64,000 bases of DNA from CAYMZZ01 sp047600605 (lineage in GTDB: Bacteria > Bacteroidota > Bacteroidia > Chitinophagales > Chitinophagaceae): positions 248,001-312,000 of the forward strand of contig JASGKK010000003.1 of the NCBI GenBank assembly GCA_047600605.1, read 5' to 3'. Below the pieces are notes generated by a model, which did no database searches, was not told where the DNA came from, and saw nothing but the letters and a program-made list of their open reading frames with translations. The position numbers and the translations under genes are program-made. Below are positions 43,976 to 52,814 of this stretch, in pieces; the stretch's first letter is position 1; each line of letters starts with the position of its first letter.

Positions 43976-45397
43976 TCACTTGGCCTGCTCCTGAAAAGTT
44001 TTGATCTTATTATACAGTGTCTTGCGGTCGATGTTGAGTAACTCGGCCGCTTTTTTCTTATTGAAATTGACCTGTTGCAATACAGACATGATCGTTTCAT
44101 ACTCGGCGCGAATGGCGGCGTCTTTCAGATCAAGTTCCTTACGTGGTGCAGCCTGTGCAGGCGCGGGGGCTGCCGTTGCAGACAGATCTGCGGGTTGGGC
44201 GGGAGCCAGTGACTGATTCATCTCCCAGGGAAGTGAGCCGGTCTTGATCTTTTCACCTGCTGGCGTCAGCAGTACAGCACGGCGGACCACATTGCGAAAT
44301 TCACGCAGGTTGCCCGGCCAGCTGTAATGGAGGAATGTATGTAATACCTCATCTTCAAAGCCAATCACATTTTTTCCCAGCTCCTGATTTGTTTTTTCGA
44401 GAAAAAATTCAGCAAACGGACGAATATCATCTTTGCGTTGCCGCAGCGAAGGAAGGTTGACAGAGAATTCATTAAAGCGGTGATACAGATCTTCACGGAA
44501 ACGTCCTTTGCGATAGGCATCCTGCAGGTTTTCGTTGGAGGCAACAATGATGCGTACATCCACATTCATTTCCTTATTTCCACCCACGCGTTTGAATTTA
44601 CGCTCCTGGATCACGCGCAGTAAAGTGGCCTGCACATCGAGCGACAGGTTGGCTACTTCATCAAGAAACAATGTACCTCCGTCTGCCAGCTCAAAATGGC
44701 CTTCTTTGTCCTGCAATGCACCGGTAAATGCTCCCTTTACATGACCAAACAGTTCACTTCCGGCCAGCTCTTTGGAAAGCGTACCGCAATCCATCGCCAC
44801 AAAAGGCTTATCCTTTCGTGTACTCATATTATGAATAGTACGGGCAATGACTTCTTTGCCCGTGCCGCTTTCTCCATACAGGATGATGCTGTAATTGGTA
44901 GCGGCTACTACATTGATCTGATCGTACAATGCTTTGGTGGTGCTGGATTTGCCAACCATATACTCATTACTCACTGTAGAGGCTACTGTACGGCGGCTGG
45001 ATGATGTTTCGATCGGCAGTGGGCCGGCAGCGGGTTGTTCCTGCAGCGCTTTATTCAATACACTTAATACCTCATCGGGGATCAGTGGCTTTACGATATA
45101 ATCGAAAGCGCCCATTTTAATCACTTCAACTGCAGTTTTGATATCCGAATAGCCCGTGATCATCAGCACGCGCACCAGGGGGTCCTGCTTACGCAGAGCT
45201 GCCAGTACAGCCATCCCTTCCATATCTCCCAGGCGATAATCACAGATCACCAGGTCATACCGGCCTTCATTGAACCTGGCAATGCCCTTATTGCCCGTAT
45301 AGGCTGCATCGACTTCATAGTCATTACGCGACAAAAACCTACTGAGCAGTGCACATAAATCCATGTCATCGTCAATAATGAGGATTTTTTTACTCAT
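43976..45397 (-). CDS. NtrC-family sigma-54-dependent response regulator
   Basis: 473 residues. A receiver domain at 1-120 (phospho-acceptor Asp53 in LVICDYRLGD, TGYSD switch region, Lys in IVKPL) is followed by an AAA+ domain at about 145-375. That domain has Walker A GESGTGKE (175-182), the sigma-54 contact loop GAFTGA (222-227) and Walker B in GGTLFLDEVANLS. An Ala/Pro-rich linker (about 398-420) leads to a Fis-type helix-turn-helix (NKKKAAELLNIDRKTLYNKI). It should activate sigma-54 promoters when phosphorylated. The histidine kinase at 45982-47403 is the obvious partner, with the single receiver protein encoded between them. Confidence 0.95.
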   Translation of the reverse strand: MSKKILIIDDDMDLCALLSRFLSRNDYEVDAAYTGNKGIARFNEGRYDLVICDYRLGDMEGMAVLAALRKQDPLVRVLMITGYSDIKTAVEVIKMGAFDYIVKPLIPDEVLSVLNKALQEQPAAGPLPIETSSSRRTVASTVSNEYMVGKSSTTKALYDQINVVAATNYSIILYGESGTGKEVIARTIHNMSTRKDKPFVAMDCGTLSKELAGSELFGHVKGAFTGALQDKEGHFELADGGTLFLDEVANLSLDVQATLLRVIQERKFKRVGGNKEMNVDVRIIVASNENLQDAYRKGRFREDLYHRFNEFSVNLPSLRQRKDDIRPFAEFFLEKTNQELGKNVIGFEDEVLHTFLHYSWPGNLREFRNVVRRAVLLTPAGEKIKTGSLPWEMNQSLAPAQPADLSATAAPAPAQAAPRKELDLKDAAIRAEYETIMSVLQQVNFNKKKAAELLNIDRKTLYNKIKTFQEQAK

Positions 45398-45583
45398 AAA
45401 GCCGCTTTGAAATCTTGATTAAAATTAAATCTTTTAACAGGAACATTTCCCTATACGCTCAAATCATGCCGAAATCATCAAATTGCAACAGGAAATAGGG
45501 GAAAACATTGGTTTTGGCAATAAAATTGTTCTCATGCGAATGTGAATAGTTACCGTGCGACATACAACTACCCTTCTCTGGAA

Positions 45584-45961
45584 ATGGCGAAAGACACGGA
45601 TCCTGGTCCACAAGCGCTCATCATAGATGATGAAGTAGATATTTGTTATCTGCTAAAGGGAATCCTTCGCCAGCGAAATATCCTGGCAGACCATGTCACC
45701 AGCTTAGCCGCAGCAGATAATTTTTTGAAAGAAACGGATCCCCCTGTTATCTTTCTCGACAATCACCTTTCCGATGGCCTCGGCATCGACTATGTTCGCC
45801 GTTTAAAAGACAGTCATCCGCTTACCAAGGTTATCATGATCACCGCCCACGATACCGCGTATGACCGCGAAAGAGCCTTCAGCGAAGGAGTTGATTTCTT
45901 TATCAGCAAGCCATTCAGCCGCGAAATGATACTTCGCACAATCGATAAGATTTCCATGTAA
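45584..45961 (+). CDS. Single-domain response regulator
   Basis: 125 residues from MAKDTDPGPQ. An in-frame GTG 14 codons upstream is a weaker alternative. It consists only of a receiver domain: acidic pair in IIDDEVD, phospho-acceptor Asp59 in VIFLDNHLSDG, Thr in MITAHDT and Lys in FISKPFS. With no output domain it could relay or compete for phosphate in the NtrC-kinase system, between whose genes it sits in the opposite orientation. Confidence 0.88.
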   Translation: MAKDTDPGPQALIIDDEVDICYLLKGILRQRNILADHVTSLAAADNFLKETDPPVIFLDNHLSDGLGIDYVRRLKDSHPLTKVIMITAHDTAYDRERAFSEGVDFFISKPFSREMILRTIDKISM

Positions 45962-45981
45962 AGAGCTGTGGGGAAAAATAT

Positions 45982-47403
45982 CTACATTTCCGGAAGAGCC
46001 GGTGTTTCACTATGCAGCGCCAGCGTGACGATAAACACTGACCCTTGTCCTACCTTGCTTTTTACCTGAATATTTCCCCTGTGATTAAGGATGATATTTT
46101 GTGTATTGGTCAGCCCCAGCCCATTGCCACTCAGTTTACCGGTGAAATAGGGCTCGAAGAGACGCTGAATAGTTTCTTCATCCATACCAATTCCGTTGTC
46201 ATGTATTTCCACCTGGCATTTAGGTCCTGCTTTGCGCGTACGTATCTCCAGCTGACCCGAAGTGCGCTCCATGGCTTCGATGGCGTTTACAATAATATTA
46301 AGGAATGCCAGTTTGATCTTTTCCTTATCCACATATACCGTACAAAGATCCCGCGCATACGATTTCGACACCTGTATATGATTAAGATCTATCCGGTCTT
46401 TTGCCAGCTCAAGCGTTTCGTCGAGCAGGTCATTAATATTTTCATGTGTATACTCCAGCTGGGCAAAACGGGTAGAATTGAGCAGGTCGGATACCAGTTG
46501 ATTGATCCGGTTCACATTTCTTCCTATCATATCCAGCAGCATATCTGCTTCCTCCTGCTGTCCGGTAATTTCCTTGAGTTGCTCCGAAGCCAGTGAAATA
46601 TTGGTAAGGGGATTGCGTACTTCATGCGCCATGGTACGGGCAATGCGCCCGGTAGCTGCAAATTTTTCAATACTTTTCAATTCCTGCAGCTCATTGTTGA
46701 CCCTGTCCAGCTCAGCTACCCGCTCTTCGAGTTGCAGACTGTAATTACGTGCATTTGAAATGGCTTTTTCCTTGGCCTTATTCTCCCGGTTATAAATGAT
46801 CACTGAATAGGAAATGGTAATTAGCGCAATGACCAGCGATATAATGGTGCTGTTTGCCGTGTTTTTGAAAATGCCGGAAAGATTTTTATCACGATGCATC
46901 ACCAGGGTGCTTTCTTCGTCCTGCAGCTGCGTGATCAGCAGACGCACACTATCCATAATCATCCTGTTCTCCTCCCTGTTGGCCAGTATTTTTTCATTCA
47001 GCTTAAATCCCTGTTGCTGGTATTGTTTGACAACCGCTGAAAGTGAAGCCAGCCTTCGCTGAATCAGCACACTCAATGTATCAAGCCTGGTTTTGTAACG
47101 GGGATTATCTTTCGTAAGCGACACCAGCTGTTCATATAAAGGTCCTGCATTGCGGATACCGCTATTATATGGTTTCAGGAAAACATAATCGTTGGTAATT
47201 ACATATCCTCTCACGCCGGTCTCGGCATCGGTTATTTCCGACTTAAGCGATTCCAGTTTATTAATGATCATATAGGAATGAGTGACCCACCCGGTCTCTC
47301 TTACCAGCCGGCGAATGATCATAAAGATCATAACATACGACACCAGCATCAGTATTAAAGCAATAAGATAACCCCAGCGGATCTTGACTCTTGATAAAGG
47401 CAT
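45982..47403 (-). CDS. Membrane sensor histidine kinase with CHASE3-like domain
   Basis: 473 residues. Transmembrane helix 1 (about 11-31) and helix 2 (about 183-204) enclose a periplasmic CHASE3-type domain (ITDAETGVRGYVITNDYVFL). A coiled coil (about 205-250) leads to the HisKA domain with His260 in ARTMAHEVRNPLTNIS. The HATPase domain shows the N box in IIVNAIEAMER, G1 in DNGIGMD and G2 in GNGLGLTNTQNI. It resembles NtrB/AtoS-type kinases that phosphorylate NtrC-family regulators, and it probably acts on the regulator encoded at 43976-45397. Confidence 0.93.
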   Translation of the reverse strand: MPLSRVKIRWGYLIALILMLVSYVMIFMIIRRLVRETGWVTHSYMIINKLESLKSEITDAETGVRGYVITNDYVFLKPYNSGIRNAGPLYEQLVSLTKDNPRYKTRLDTLSVLIQRRLASLSAVVKQYQQQGFKLNEKILANREENRMIMDSVRLLITQLQDEESTLVMHRDKNLSGIFKNTANSTIISLVIALITISYSVIIYNRENKAKEKAISNARNYSLQLEERVAELDRVNNELQELKSIEKFAATGRIARTMAHEVRNPLTNISLASEQLKEITGQQEEADMLLDMIGRNVNRINQLVSDLLNSTRFAQLEYTHENINDLLDETLELAKDRIDLNHIQVSKSYARDLCTVYVDKEKIKLAFLNIIVNAIEAMERTSGQLEIRTRKAGPKCQVEIHDNGIGMDEETIQRLFEPYFTGKLSGNGLGLTNTQNIILNHRGNIQVKSKVGQGSVFIVTLALHSETPALPEM

Positions 47404-47506
47404 CAGGAAGTAGTTGATAGGAAATTACAAAATGATTGTCTATCCTGCAGCACAAGTCCTGTTAAACCTGTGGTTACTAATCCACAGCATTCGCGAAACA
47501 ACTGAG

Positions 47507-47686
47507 TCAGGTGCTTGTTTGCCGTCCCGCAATAGCAGATTTGGGGCAGATTATCAATCCCTGCATACCGGCTACAGCAGCCAGCATTAGCAACAAATGC
47601 TTCGGAGCTCCCCAGTAATAATAAAATGTGCCCAAGACCCATACTATCAACAGTACTATTGCCAGGATAAACAGGAAAAGCCTCAT
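47507..47686 (-). CDS. Small membrane protein, DUF5670/Lmo0937-like
   Basis: 59 residues from the ATG complementary to 47684-47686, chosen because the protein then begins directly with a hydrophobic helix (MRLFLFILAIVLLIVWVLGT). A second helix follows (HLLLMLAAVAGMQGLIIC). Two helices with an aromatic-Gly turn between them match the small DUF5670 family found widely in bacteria, whose function is unknown. A longer frame (to 47755) adds unlikely residues. Confidence 0.6.
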   Translation of the reverse strand: MRLFLFILAIVLLIVWVLGTFYYYWGAPKHLLLMLAAVAGMQGLIICPKSAIAGRQTST

Positions 47687-48190
47687 GCTGTAAATTTTCT
47701 GATACGATGAAAAAATAATGCCAGCCATTTGAGTTATTTCCGGATAAGCCCGCATTCTCCATTAAATGAGCAAGAAATTCCCCAGTTTGAATACTACAGG
47801 CAGCGGTTCTTCTTTTATCATGGTCCAAAAAAATGACAATCAGTACCGATAGCTCATCAGCGGCAGGATTTTTTTCCGTAAACACTTATTTTTTATTGAA
47901 TAAACCCCTTTTTAAAAGCTTTCTATTATCGGTTTTCCGGGTGAGTAGCAACGCCTTTATATTACTTACAGTTTTTTCGTAATAAAAAAAGGCGCATCAT
48001 CAGTTGCGATTTAACACTGTTTAATAGCTGCGTGAAAATGCCGTGTTTTATTAAACAAAATGAAAAGCAACAGTTTAGATATCTGCCTGGCTGGTATAAA
48101 ATAAATACAGGAAATGCCTTATCGCCTGTTGATATTTATTACCCTGTCTGCACAAATCTGGCAAGCGCTTTGCCCGAAGATTACAGGTAA
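47687..48190. other. 504-bp intergenic stretch with three inverted repeats
   Basis: No convincing gene. Three stem-loops are visible. One pairs CGCCTTTATATTAC (47952-47965) with 47979-47994. One pairs TGTTTAATA (48018-48026) perfectly with TATTAAACA (48049-48057). One pairs imperfectly between 48093-48111 and 48125-48143. A 160-codon open frame over 47403-47885 has no recognisable features and overlaps the small membrane protein, so it is not called. The stretch may hold regulatory RNA structure ahead of the gene at 48191. Confidence 0.45.
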
Positions 48191-48553
48191 ATGATGATTA
48201 TGATAAAGAGTGCAACTACAGAAGATATGCGGACAATGGCTTCCTGTTTAAATAAACTGGTGAGTGACGGCTACACAGAAGATTTCAAAGTGTCTGAAAT
48301 GGGCTTATTGTCACAACAGCATGAAAAGATGTATCAGCCTTCGGAGGTCAATATTGTAAATTTTTATCGTTTCGAAGGCGCCAGCGATCCGGCAGACAAT
48401 TCGATCATATATGTTATTGAAACGTCAGATGACATTAAAGGCACGCTGATTGACGCATATGGCCCTTATGCCGATGCGCTGGTTAACCGGTTTGTTGAAG
48501 AAGTAGCATCCATTAATAAAAAAGCCGTACATAGTGATTCAACAAAAAACTGA
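48191..48553 (+). CDS. Conserved hypothetical protein of a Bacteroidota small-protein family
   Basis: 120 residues, soluble, no signal peptide. The text CLNKLVSDGYTEDFKVSEMG, then NIVNFYRFEGASDPADNSII and KGTLIDAYGPYADALVNRF, resembles a Bacteroidota family often mislabelled phosphoribosylpyrophosphate synthetase. It has none of the real enzyme's motifs. The function is unknown. Three closely spaced ATG codons make the exact start uncertain. Its last bases overlap the next gene by 20 bases if that gene starts at 48534. Confidence 0.65.
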   Translation: MMIMIKSATTEDMRTMASCLNKLVSDGYTEDFKVSEMGLLSQQHEKMYQPSEVNIVNFYRFEGASDPADNSIIYVIETSDDIKGTLIDAYGPYADALVNRFVEEVASINKKAVHSDSTKN

Positions 48554-48881
48554 ACCTTACATCCGCGTATGTATGAAGACCTGGCTCCTCTGCGAATCAG
48601 CTATTCATAATGAAATGAAACGCAGACGTCCCCGCCAGGGATTGGTAGAAGCCTGCACTGAATGCGCCCGTATTTGTTTTTCGCTGGTATCGCAGCTGGT
48701 CAGTGAGCAGTCTACGGACGACCATACCGGCCCTATGGCATTTGATTGCTGGCTCAGCTGCCGTCAATGTGCAGAAGCCTGTTTCCCCTATTTAAGAGAA
48801 GAAGATTTTCAGCTTTGTGCAGAAGCCTGTGTCGATTGCAGCGAAGAACTGAAAGATATTTTCCGTTTCAACCTCAATTGA
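48534..48881 (+). CDS. Small cysteine-rich four-helix protein, DUF326/copper-storage-like
   Basis: Up to 115 residues (ATG at 48573 is an alternative, giving 102). Ten cysteines fall on predicted helices in CxxxC-like patterns: ACTECARICFSL, CWLSCRQCAEACFPYL and CAEACVDCSEEL. This spacing matches DUF326 four-helix-bundle proteins related to Csp copper-storage proteins, where inward-facing Cys bind Cu(I). Some members protect against metal stress. Copper binding is inferred from the family pattern alone. It overlaps the preceding hypothetical gene, so the two are probably translated together. Confidence 0.65.
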   Translation: MIQQKTEPYIRVCMKTWLLCESAIHNEMKRRRPRQGLVEACTECARICFSLVSQLVSEQSTDDHTGPMAFDCWLSCRQCAEACFPYLREEDFQLCAEACVDCSEELKDIFRFNLN

Positions 48882-48884
48882 GAC

Positions 48885-48957
48885 GGTAAAAGGTAAAGGG
48901 TAGAAGGTGTAAGGTACAATGCCTTCCGCCTTCTACCCTTTACCTTTCACCTTTTCC
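48885..48957. repeat. Intergenic palindromic element R6
   Basis: A 19-bp perfect inverted repeat: AAAGGTAAAGGGTAGAAGG (48888-48906) against 48929-48947. The arms extend imperfectly with the same short words. It fills the gap between two convergent genes, so a two-way terminator role is possible. The C/T-rich side resembles the CCTTCTGCCTTCCACCCTC module of R2. Confidence 0.88.
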
Positions 48958-49122
48958 TCAGATTTTAGCGGAGCGGCCGAATATCATGGACAGGATAAAG
49001 AGCACCAGGAAAATGAAGAATAAAATTTTAGCTATAGAGGCCGCACCTGCTGCAATTCCGGTAAAACCGAGAATACCGGCTACAATCGCAATCAGCAGAA
49101 AGGCAATAGTCCAGCGTAACAT
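48958..49122 (-). CDS. DUF1328/UPF0391 small membrane protein
   Basis: 54 residues read from the complement: it begins MLRWTIAFLLIAIVAGILGF, then TGIAAGAASIAKILFFIF, and ends FILSMIFGRSAKI. Two hydrophobic helices separated by a small-residue turn with GIAAGAA are diagnostic of the DUF1328 family (YtjA). Its function is unknown, and in several bacteria it is linked to stress. The start is the only ATG in frame. The stop codon borders palindrome R6. Confidence 0.85.
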   Translation of the reverse strand: MLRWTIAFLLIAIVAGILGFTGIAAGAASIAKILFFIFLVLFILSMIFGRSAKI

Positions 49123-49351
49123 AACGAGATAATTTTGAAGTTAATAAATAACGATCTCCGCCTCATTCCCGTTGCTCTCTCTACAATTGAAAATTTCATG
49201 CCGGGCCAACCCTCCTGCGGGAAAGACGGCTATACCTGATTTTTATAGCTGAAACGGGCAAATAGTTCCCCATTTTCCGATAAGCGCACCGCTTTGCCGG
49301 TTATTACTGCGCGCAATGGTATATTTGCCGGGCAGTTAAAGCATTGTCAAG

Positions 49352-50380
49352 TTGGAAAAGAGCAATTTTGTAGATCAGATCCGCATTTTCTGTCGCAGTG
49401 GCCATGGAGGTCCGGGCAGCAAGCATTTTATGCGCAATAAATTCACGGCCATGGGAGGTCCCGATGGCGGTGATGGCGGCCGCGGTGGCCATATCATCCT
49501 GAAAGGCAACCGAAACCTCTGGACCCTGCTTCACCTGCGTTATTTCAAGAATGTGCTGGCCGAAAATGGAGAAGGTGGTAGTGGAAACAACAGAACCGGC
49601 CGTTTTGGTAAAGATATCATCCTGGAAGTACCGTTGGGCACTATTGCCCGCGATGAAGAAACCGGTGAGCAGGAAGCCGAGATACTGGAAGATGGCCAGG
49701 AGGTCATTTGGATACCCGGTGGTCGTGGCGGATTGGGCAACAGTCATTTTGCCACCCCTACCAATCAGGCACCCGAACATTCCCAACCCGGCCTGCCGGG
49801 CCTCGAAGGCTGGAAAGTACTGGAGTTAAAAGTACTGGCCGATGTGGGACTGGTAGGTTTCCCCAACGCAGGCAAATCTACCCTGCTTTCTGTAATCACT
49901 GCCGCCAAACCAAAGATTGCCGATTATGCCTTTACCACCATTACTCCCAACCTGGGTATGGTAGAGTATCGCGATGGACGCAGCTTCTGTATGGCAGACC
50001 TGCCGGGCATCATTGAAGGCGCAGCAGAAGGTAAAGGCCTGGGGCACCGCTTCCTTCGTCATATTGAACGCAACTCCACTTTATTATTCCTGATACCGGC
50101 CGACAGCGAAAATCATCTCCGCGAATTTGAAGTACTGGTGAGTGAACTGGAACAATATAATCCCGAACTGCTGCACAAACAGTTTGTGATCGCTATCAGC
50201 AAAAGTGATATGCTCGATGCAGAGCTGACTAAAGCCATTGAAGCAGAACTGCCGGCAGACATTCCCCATGTCTTTATTTCAGCTGTAACACAAAAAGGCA
50301 TTACCGAACTGAAAGACCTGCTCTGGAAGGTACTGAACTCACCGCCCCCTGCACTGGAAGCAGGCAGCTCAGTGGTATAG
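49352..50380 (+). CDS. obgE: Obg family ribosome-associated GTPase
   Basis: 342 residues. The Gly-rich Obg domain (about 1-155: FCRSGHGGPGSKHFMRNKFT, GGPDGGDGGRGGHIILKGN) is followed by the G domain with P-loop GFPNAGKSTLL, switch and G3 DLPGIIEGAAEGKGLGH, and G4 as ISKSD in place of NKxD. There is no C-terminal OCT domain. It acts in late assembly of the 50S subunit and in growth control. The start codon is TTG at 49352; no ATG lies before the conserved NFVDQIRIF text. Confidence 0.95.
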   Translation: MEKSNFVDQIRIFCRSGHGGPGSKHFMRNKFTAMGGPDGGDGGRGGHIILKGNRNLWTLLHLRYFKNVLAENGEGGSGNNRTGRFGKDIILEVPLGTIARDEETGEQEAEILEDGQEVIWIPGGRGGLGNSHFATPTNQAPEHSQPGLPGLEGWKVLELKVLADVGLVGFPNAGKSTLLSVITAAKPKIADYAFTTITPNLGMVEYRDGRSFCMADLPGIIEGAAEGKGLGHRFLRHIERNSTLLFLIPADSENHLREFEVLVSELEQYNPELLHKQFVIAISKSDMLDAELTKAIEAELPADIPHVFISAVTQKGITELKDLLWKVLNSPPPALEAGSSVV

Positions 50381-50409
50381 TCGTCAATACCCATATCAGT
50401 TGCTTTTTG

Positions 50410-50417
50410 TAGGTTTG
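50410..50417 (+). promoter_or_regulatory. Possible -7 promoter box for the S46 peptidase gene
   Basis: TAGGTTTG matches the TAnnTTTG consensus exactly, 20 bases before the ATG at 50437. No good -33 TTG is seen at the usual distance. Confidence 0.3.
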
Positions 50418-50436
50418 TTTATCTAAAAACAAACGC

Positions 50437-52602
50437 ATGAAAAAGCTTCTGTTCGCATCCTTTTTTTCGTTGTTGCTGGTTTTACGTGCCGCTGCCGATG
50501 AAGGCATGTGGCTCCCCCTGCTTCTCGGCAAGCAGGTGTATGGCGATATGGTAAAAAAAGGGCTTAAGCTTACCAATGAACAATTATATTCCATCAACAA
50601 AGCCTCTCTCAAGGATGCCATTGTGATCTTTGGTGGGGGCTGTACCGGTGAGATAGTCAGTGCACAGGGACTTTTATTTACCAATCACCATTGCGGGTAT
50701 GATGTCATCGCCGGTGCCAGCAGTATGGAACACAATTACCTGCGTGATGGTTTTTATGCTGCCAATCGTGCCGAAGAAATCCCTACCACACTCTCTGTTC
50801 AGTTTCTGCTCCGCATAGATGATGTGACCAGCCTGGTACTTGACTCATTGAAAGGACTGGGTGGCGCAGACCGGCTGACGCGTCAAAATCAAATAATAGC
50901 TGCGATCAATGCAAGAATGAGTGACCCAGCCCGGTCAGTTGAAGTCCGTGTGAGTCCGCTTTTCAAAGGCAACCAGTTTCTGGCATTTGTATACCAACGC
51001 TACTCCGATGTACGTCTCGTAGGTGCACCACCGGAAAGTGTGGGCAAATTCGGAGGCGATACAGACAACTGGGAGTGGCCCCGTCATACAGGCGACTTTT
51101 CGATATTTCGCGTTTATGCCGATGCCAATGGGCAACCGGCCAAATATGCCACCGGTAATGTGCCTATTAAACCCAAATGGTACCTGCCTGTATCACTGAA
51201 ACCGCTTCGCGAAGGAGAGTTTTCTATGATCTGGGGTTATCCCGGCAGCACCAATCGTTATGAAAGTTCTTTTGGCATCTCGCTGGCCACCGACATCAAC
51301 AACCCCACGCTGGTGAAGCTGCGCGATATCAGGTTGCGGTATATGTTTGAAGAAATGAAAAAAGATCCTGCTGTTAAACTACAGCTGGCCGCTTCCTATG
51401 CAGGTATTGCCAATTACTGGAAGTTTTATGACGGAGAAACCAAACAACTGCTCAAATACGATATCCTGGGTCAAAAGAAAAAAGCAGAAACAGTTTTTCA
51501 GACATGGGCCAACGGAAAACCGGAATATCAAACGCTGCTGAGTGACTGGTCAAAAGCCTATGACGCCTGGCGCCCCTATGCCAGGCACCGCCAGTTTATC
51601 AACGAAGGCATACTGGGTTCTCCCCTGATCGCTTATGCGGCCTCTTTACTACAACTGGAAAAAACGCTGTTGAAGACCAATGCCAAAGCAACTGAAATAA
51701 AAAATGCACTTGACGCCGCCGATCAGCAACGGAAACGTTTTCTGGAAGGTGAAAACAAGGTATCTGATCAGCAAATACTGGCGGCTATTACCCGGCTCTT
51801 TTATGAAGATGTGCCCAAAGATCAGCACCCCGTTGGTTATTTTGGCGCACTCAAAAACAGCTACGGTCCCTTGACGGATGATGCCACATACAAAAAACTG
51901 GCCGCTGAGATTTTTTCAAAAACAATGATTTTTGATGATGCCCGCTGGAGCCGGTTTATCGCTAATCCCGATCTGAATGTTTTACAAAACGATCCGGCAT
52001 TTTCCTATGCCAGCACGTTTATCGTTAATTACAACAGCAAGTATCTGCCCATCTTTCAGTTATTTAATTCACGTAATGCCGACTACGGACGCATTTATCT
52101 GAAGGGTATTATGGAAATGGATCCAAAACGTGCTGCCATGATGTATCCCGATGCCACATTCACCATGCGGGTAAGCTATGGCAGTGTAAAACCTTACCGC
52201 CCGCGCGATGGGGTTTTTTATGATTACGTAACAACCAGCAAAGGATTACTCGAAAAATATGTGCCCGGAGATTATGAATTCGATCTGCCGGCCCGCCAGA
52301 TCGAATTACTGAAGAAAAAGGATTTCGGACAGTATGCCGATCCCATACGCAAAGATCTCGTCATCGGCTTTATTACCACCAACGATATCACCGGCGGCAA
52401 CTCCGGATCACCAGTTATAAATGCACAGGGAGAACTCATCGGGCTTTGCTTTGACGGCAACTATGAAGCCCTGAGCCATAAGCTGGCTTTTGATAAGGAC
52501 CTGAACCGCACCATTTGCGTAGACATCCGCTATGTGCTGTGGTGTATCGACAAACTGGGTGGCGCAAAGCATATTGTGGATGAGCTGAAGCTGGTAAAAT
52601 AA
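50437..52602 (+). CDS. S46 family dipeptidyl-peptidase, DPP7-like
   Basis: 721 residues with a signal peptide. The chymotrypsin-like double barrel has catalytic His85 (FTNHHCGYDVI), an Asp in the GDTDNWEWPRHTGDFSIFR block and Ser656 (GGNSGSPV). S46 enzymes release dipeptides from peptides in the periplasm. Gly674 in CFDGNYE lines up with the residue that is Gly in DPP7 (hydrophobic P1) and Arg in DPP11 (acidic P1), so DPP7-type specificity is likely. The length is normal for the family. Downstream, a small outer-membrane protein gene and a dipeptide epimerase gene follow on the same strand, a logical peptide-use group. Confidence 0.93.
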   Translation: MKKLLFASFFSLLLVLRAAADEGMWLPLLLGKQVYGDMVKKGLKLTNEQLYSINKASLKDAIVIFGGGCTGEIVSAQGLLFTNHHCGYDVIAGASSMEHNYLRDGFYAANRAEEIPTTLSVQFLLRIDDVTSLVLDSLKGLGGADRLTRQNQIIAAINARMSDPARSVEVRVSPLFKGNQFLAFVYQRYSDVRLVGAPPESVGKFGGDTDNWEWPRHTGDFSIFRVYADANGQPAKYATGNVPIKPKWYLPVSLKPLREGEFSMIWGYPGSTNRYESSFGISLATDINNPTLVKLRDIRLRYMFEEMKKDPAVKLQLAASYAGIANYWKFYDGETKQLLKYDILGQKKKAETVFQTWANGKPEYQTLLSDWSKAYDAWRPYARHRQFINEGILGSPLIAYAASLLQLEKTLLKTNAKATEIKNALDAADQQRKRFLEGENKVSDQQILAAITRLFYEDVPKDQHPVGYFGALKNSYGPLTDDATYKKLAAEIFSKTMIFDDARWSRFIANPDLNVLQNDPAFSYASTFIVNYNSKYLPIFQLFNSRNADYGRIYLKGIMEMDPKRAAMMYPDATFTMRVSYGSVKPYRPRDGVFYDYVTTSKGLLEKYVPGDYEFDLPARQIELLKKKDFGQYADPIRKDLVIGFITTNDITGGNSGSPVINAQGELIGLCFDGNYEALSHKLAFDKDLNRTICVDIRYVLWCIDKLGGAKHIVDELKLVK

Positions 52603-52800
52603 AAAGTATACAGGTTTAAAGATGTAAAAAGGAAAATGAAGAAGATAGTATGCTGATTTGAAGATGTGTTGATTTGAAAATTTGATGATGAGGGCAGCAA
52701 TGTGCTAGTGGGTTAATGTGCTGGCGTGCTAATGTGATACTATGCTAAGCGGATGGGGCTCTTTCATTATGCTTTTTAAACCTTTATGCTTCTATTGTTT
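52603..52800. repeat. Composite intergenic element R7
   Basis: An outer pair of AAAGTATACAGGTTTAAA (52603-52620) and TTTAAACCTTTATGCTT (52775-52791) words encloses GATTTGAAGATGTGTTGA-type words and then GTGCTAAT words (TTAATGTGCTGGCGTGCTAA). Its inner half resembles R8 and R9, and its outer words match R1, so it combines two word families in one element. Confidence 0.8.
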
Positions 52801-52814
52801 TTAATGTATTAAAC

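Noticed and set aside
45420..45541. Sigma-54 promoter between the NtrC and receiver genes
   Set aside because: TTGG and TTGGCA occur, but not with the GG-N10-GC spacing required.
47403..47885. 160-codon minus-strand open frame upstream of the histidine kinase
   Set aside because: It overlaps the better supported 59-residue membrane protein in another frame, has no family resemblance and begins in AT-rich non-coding sequence.
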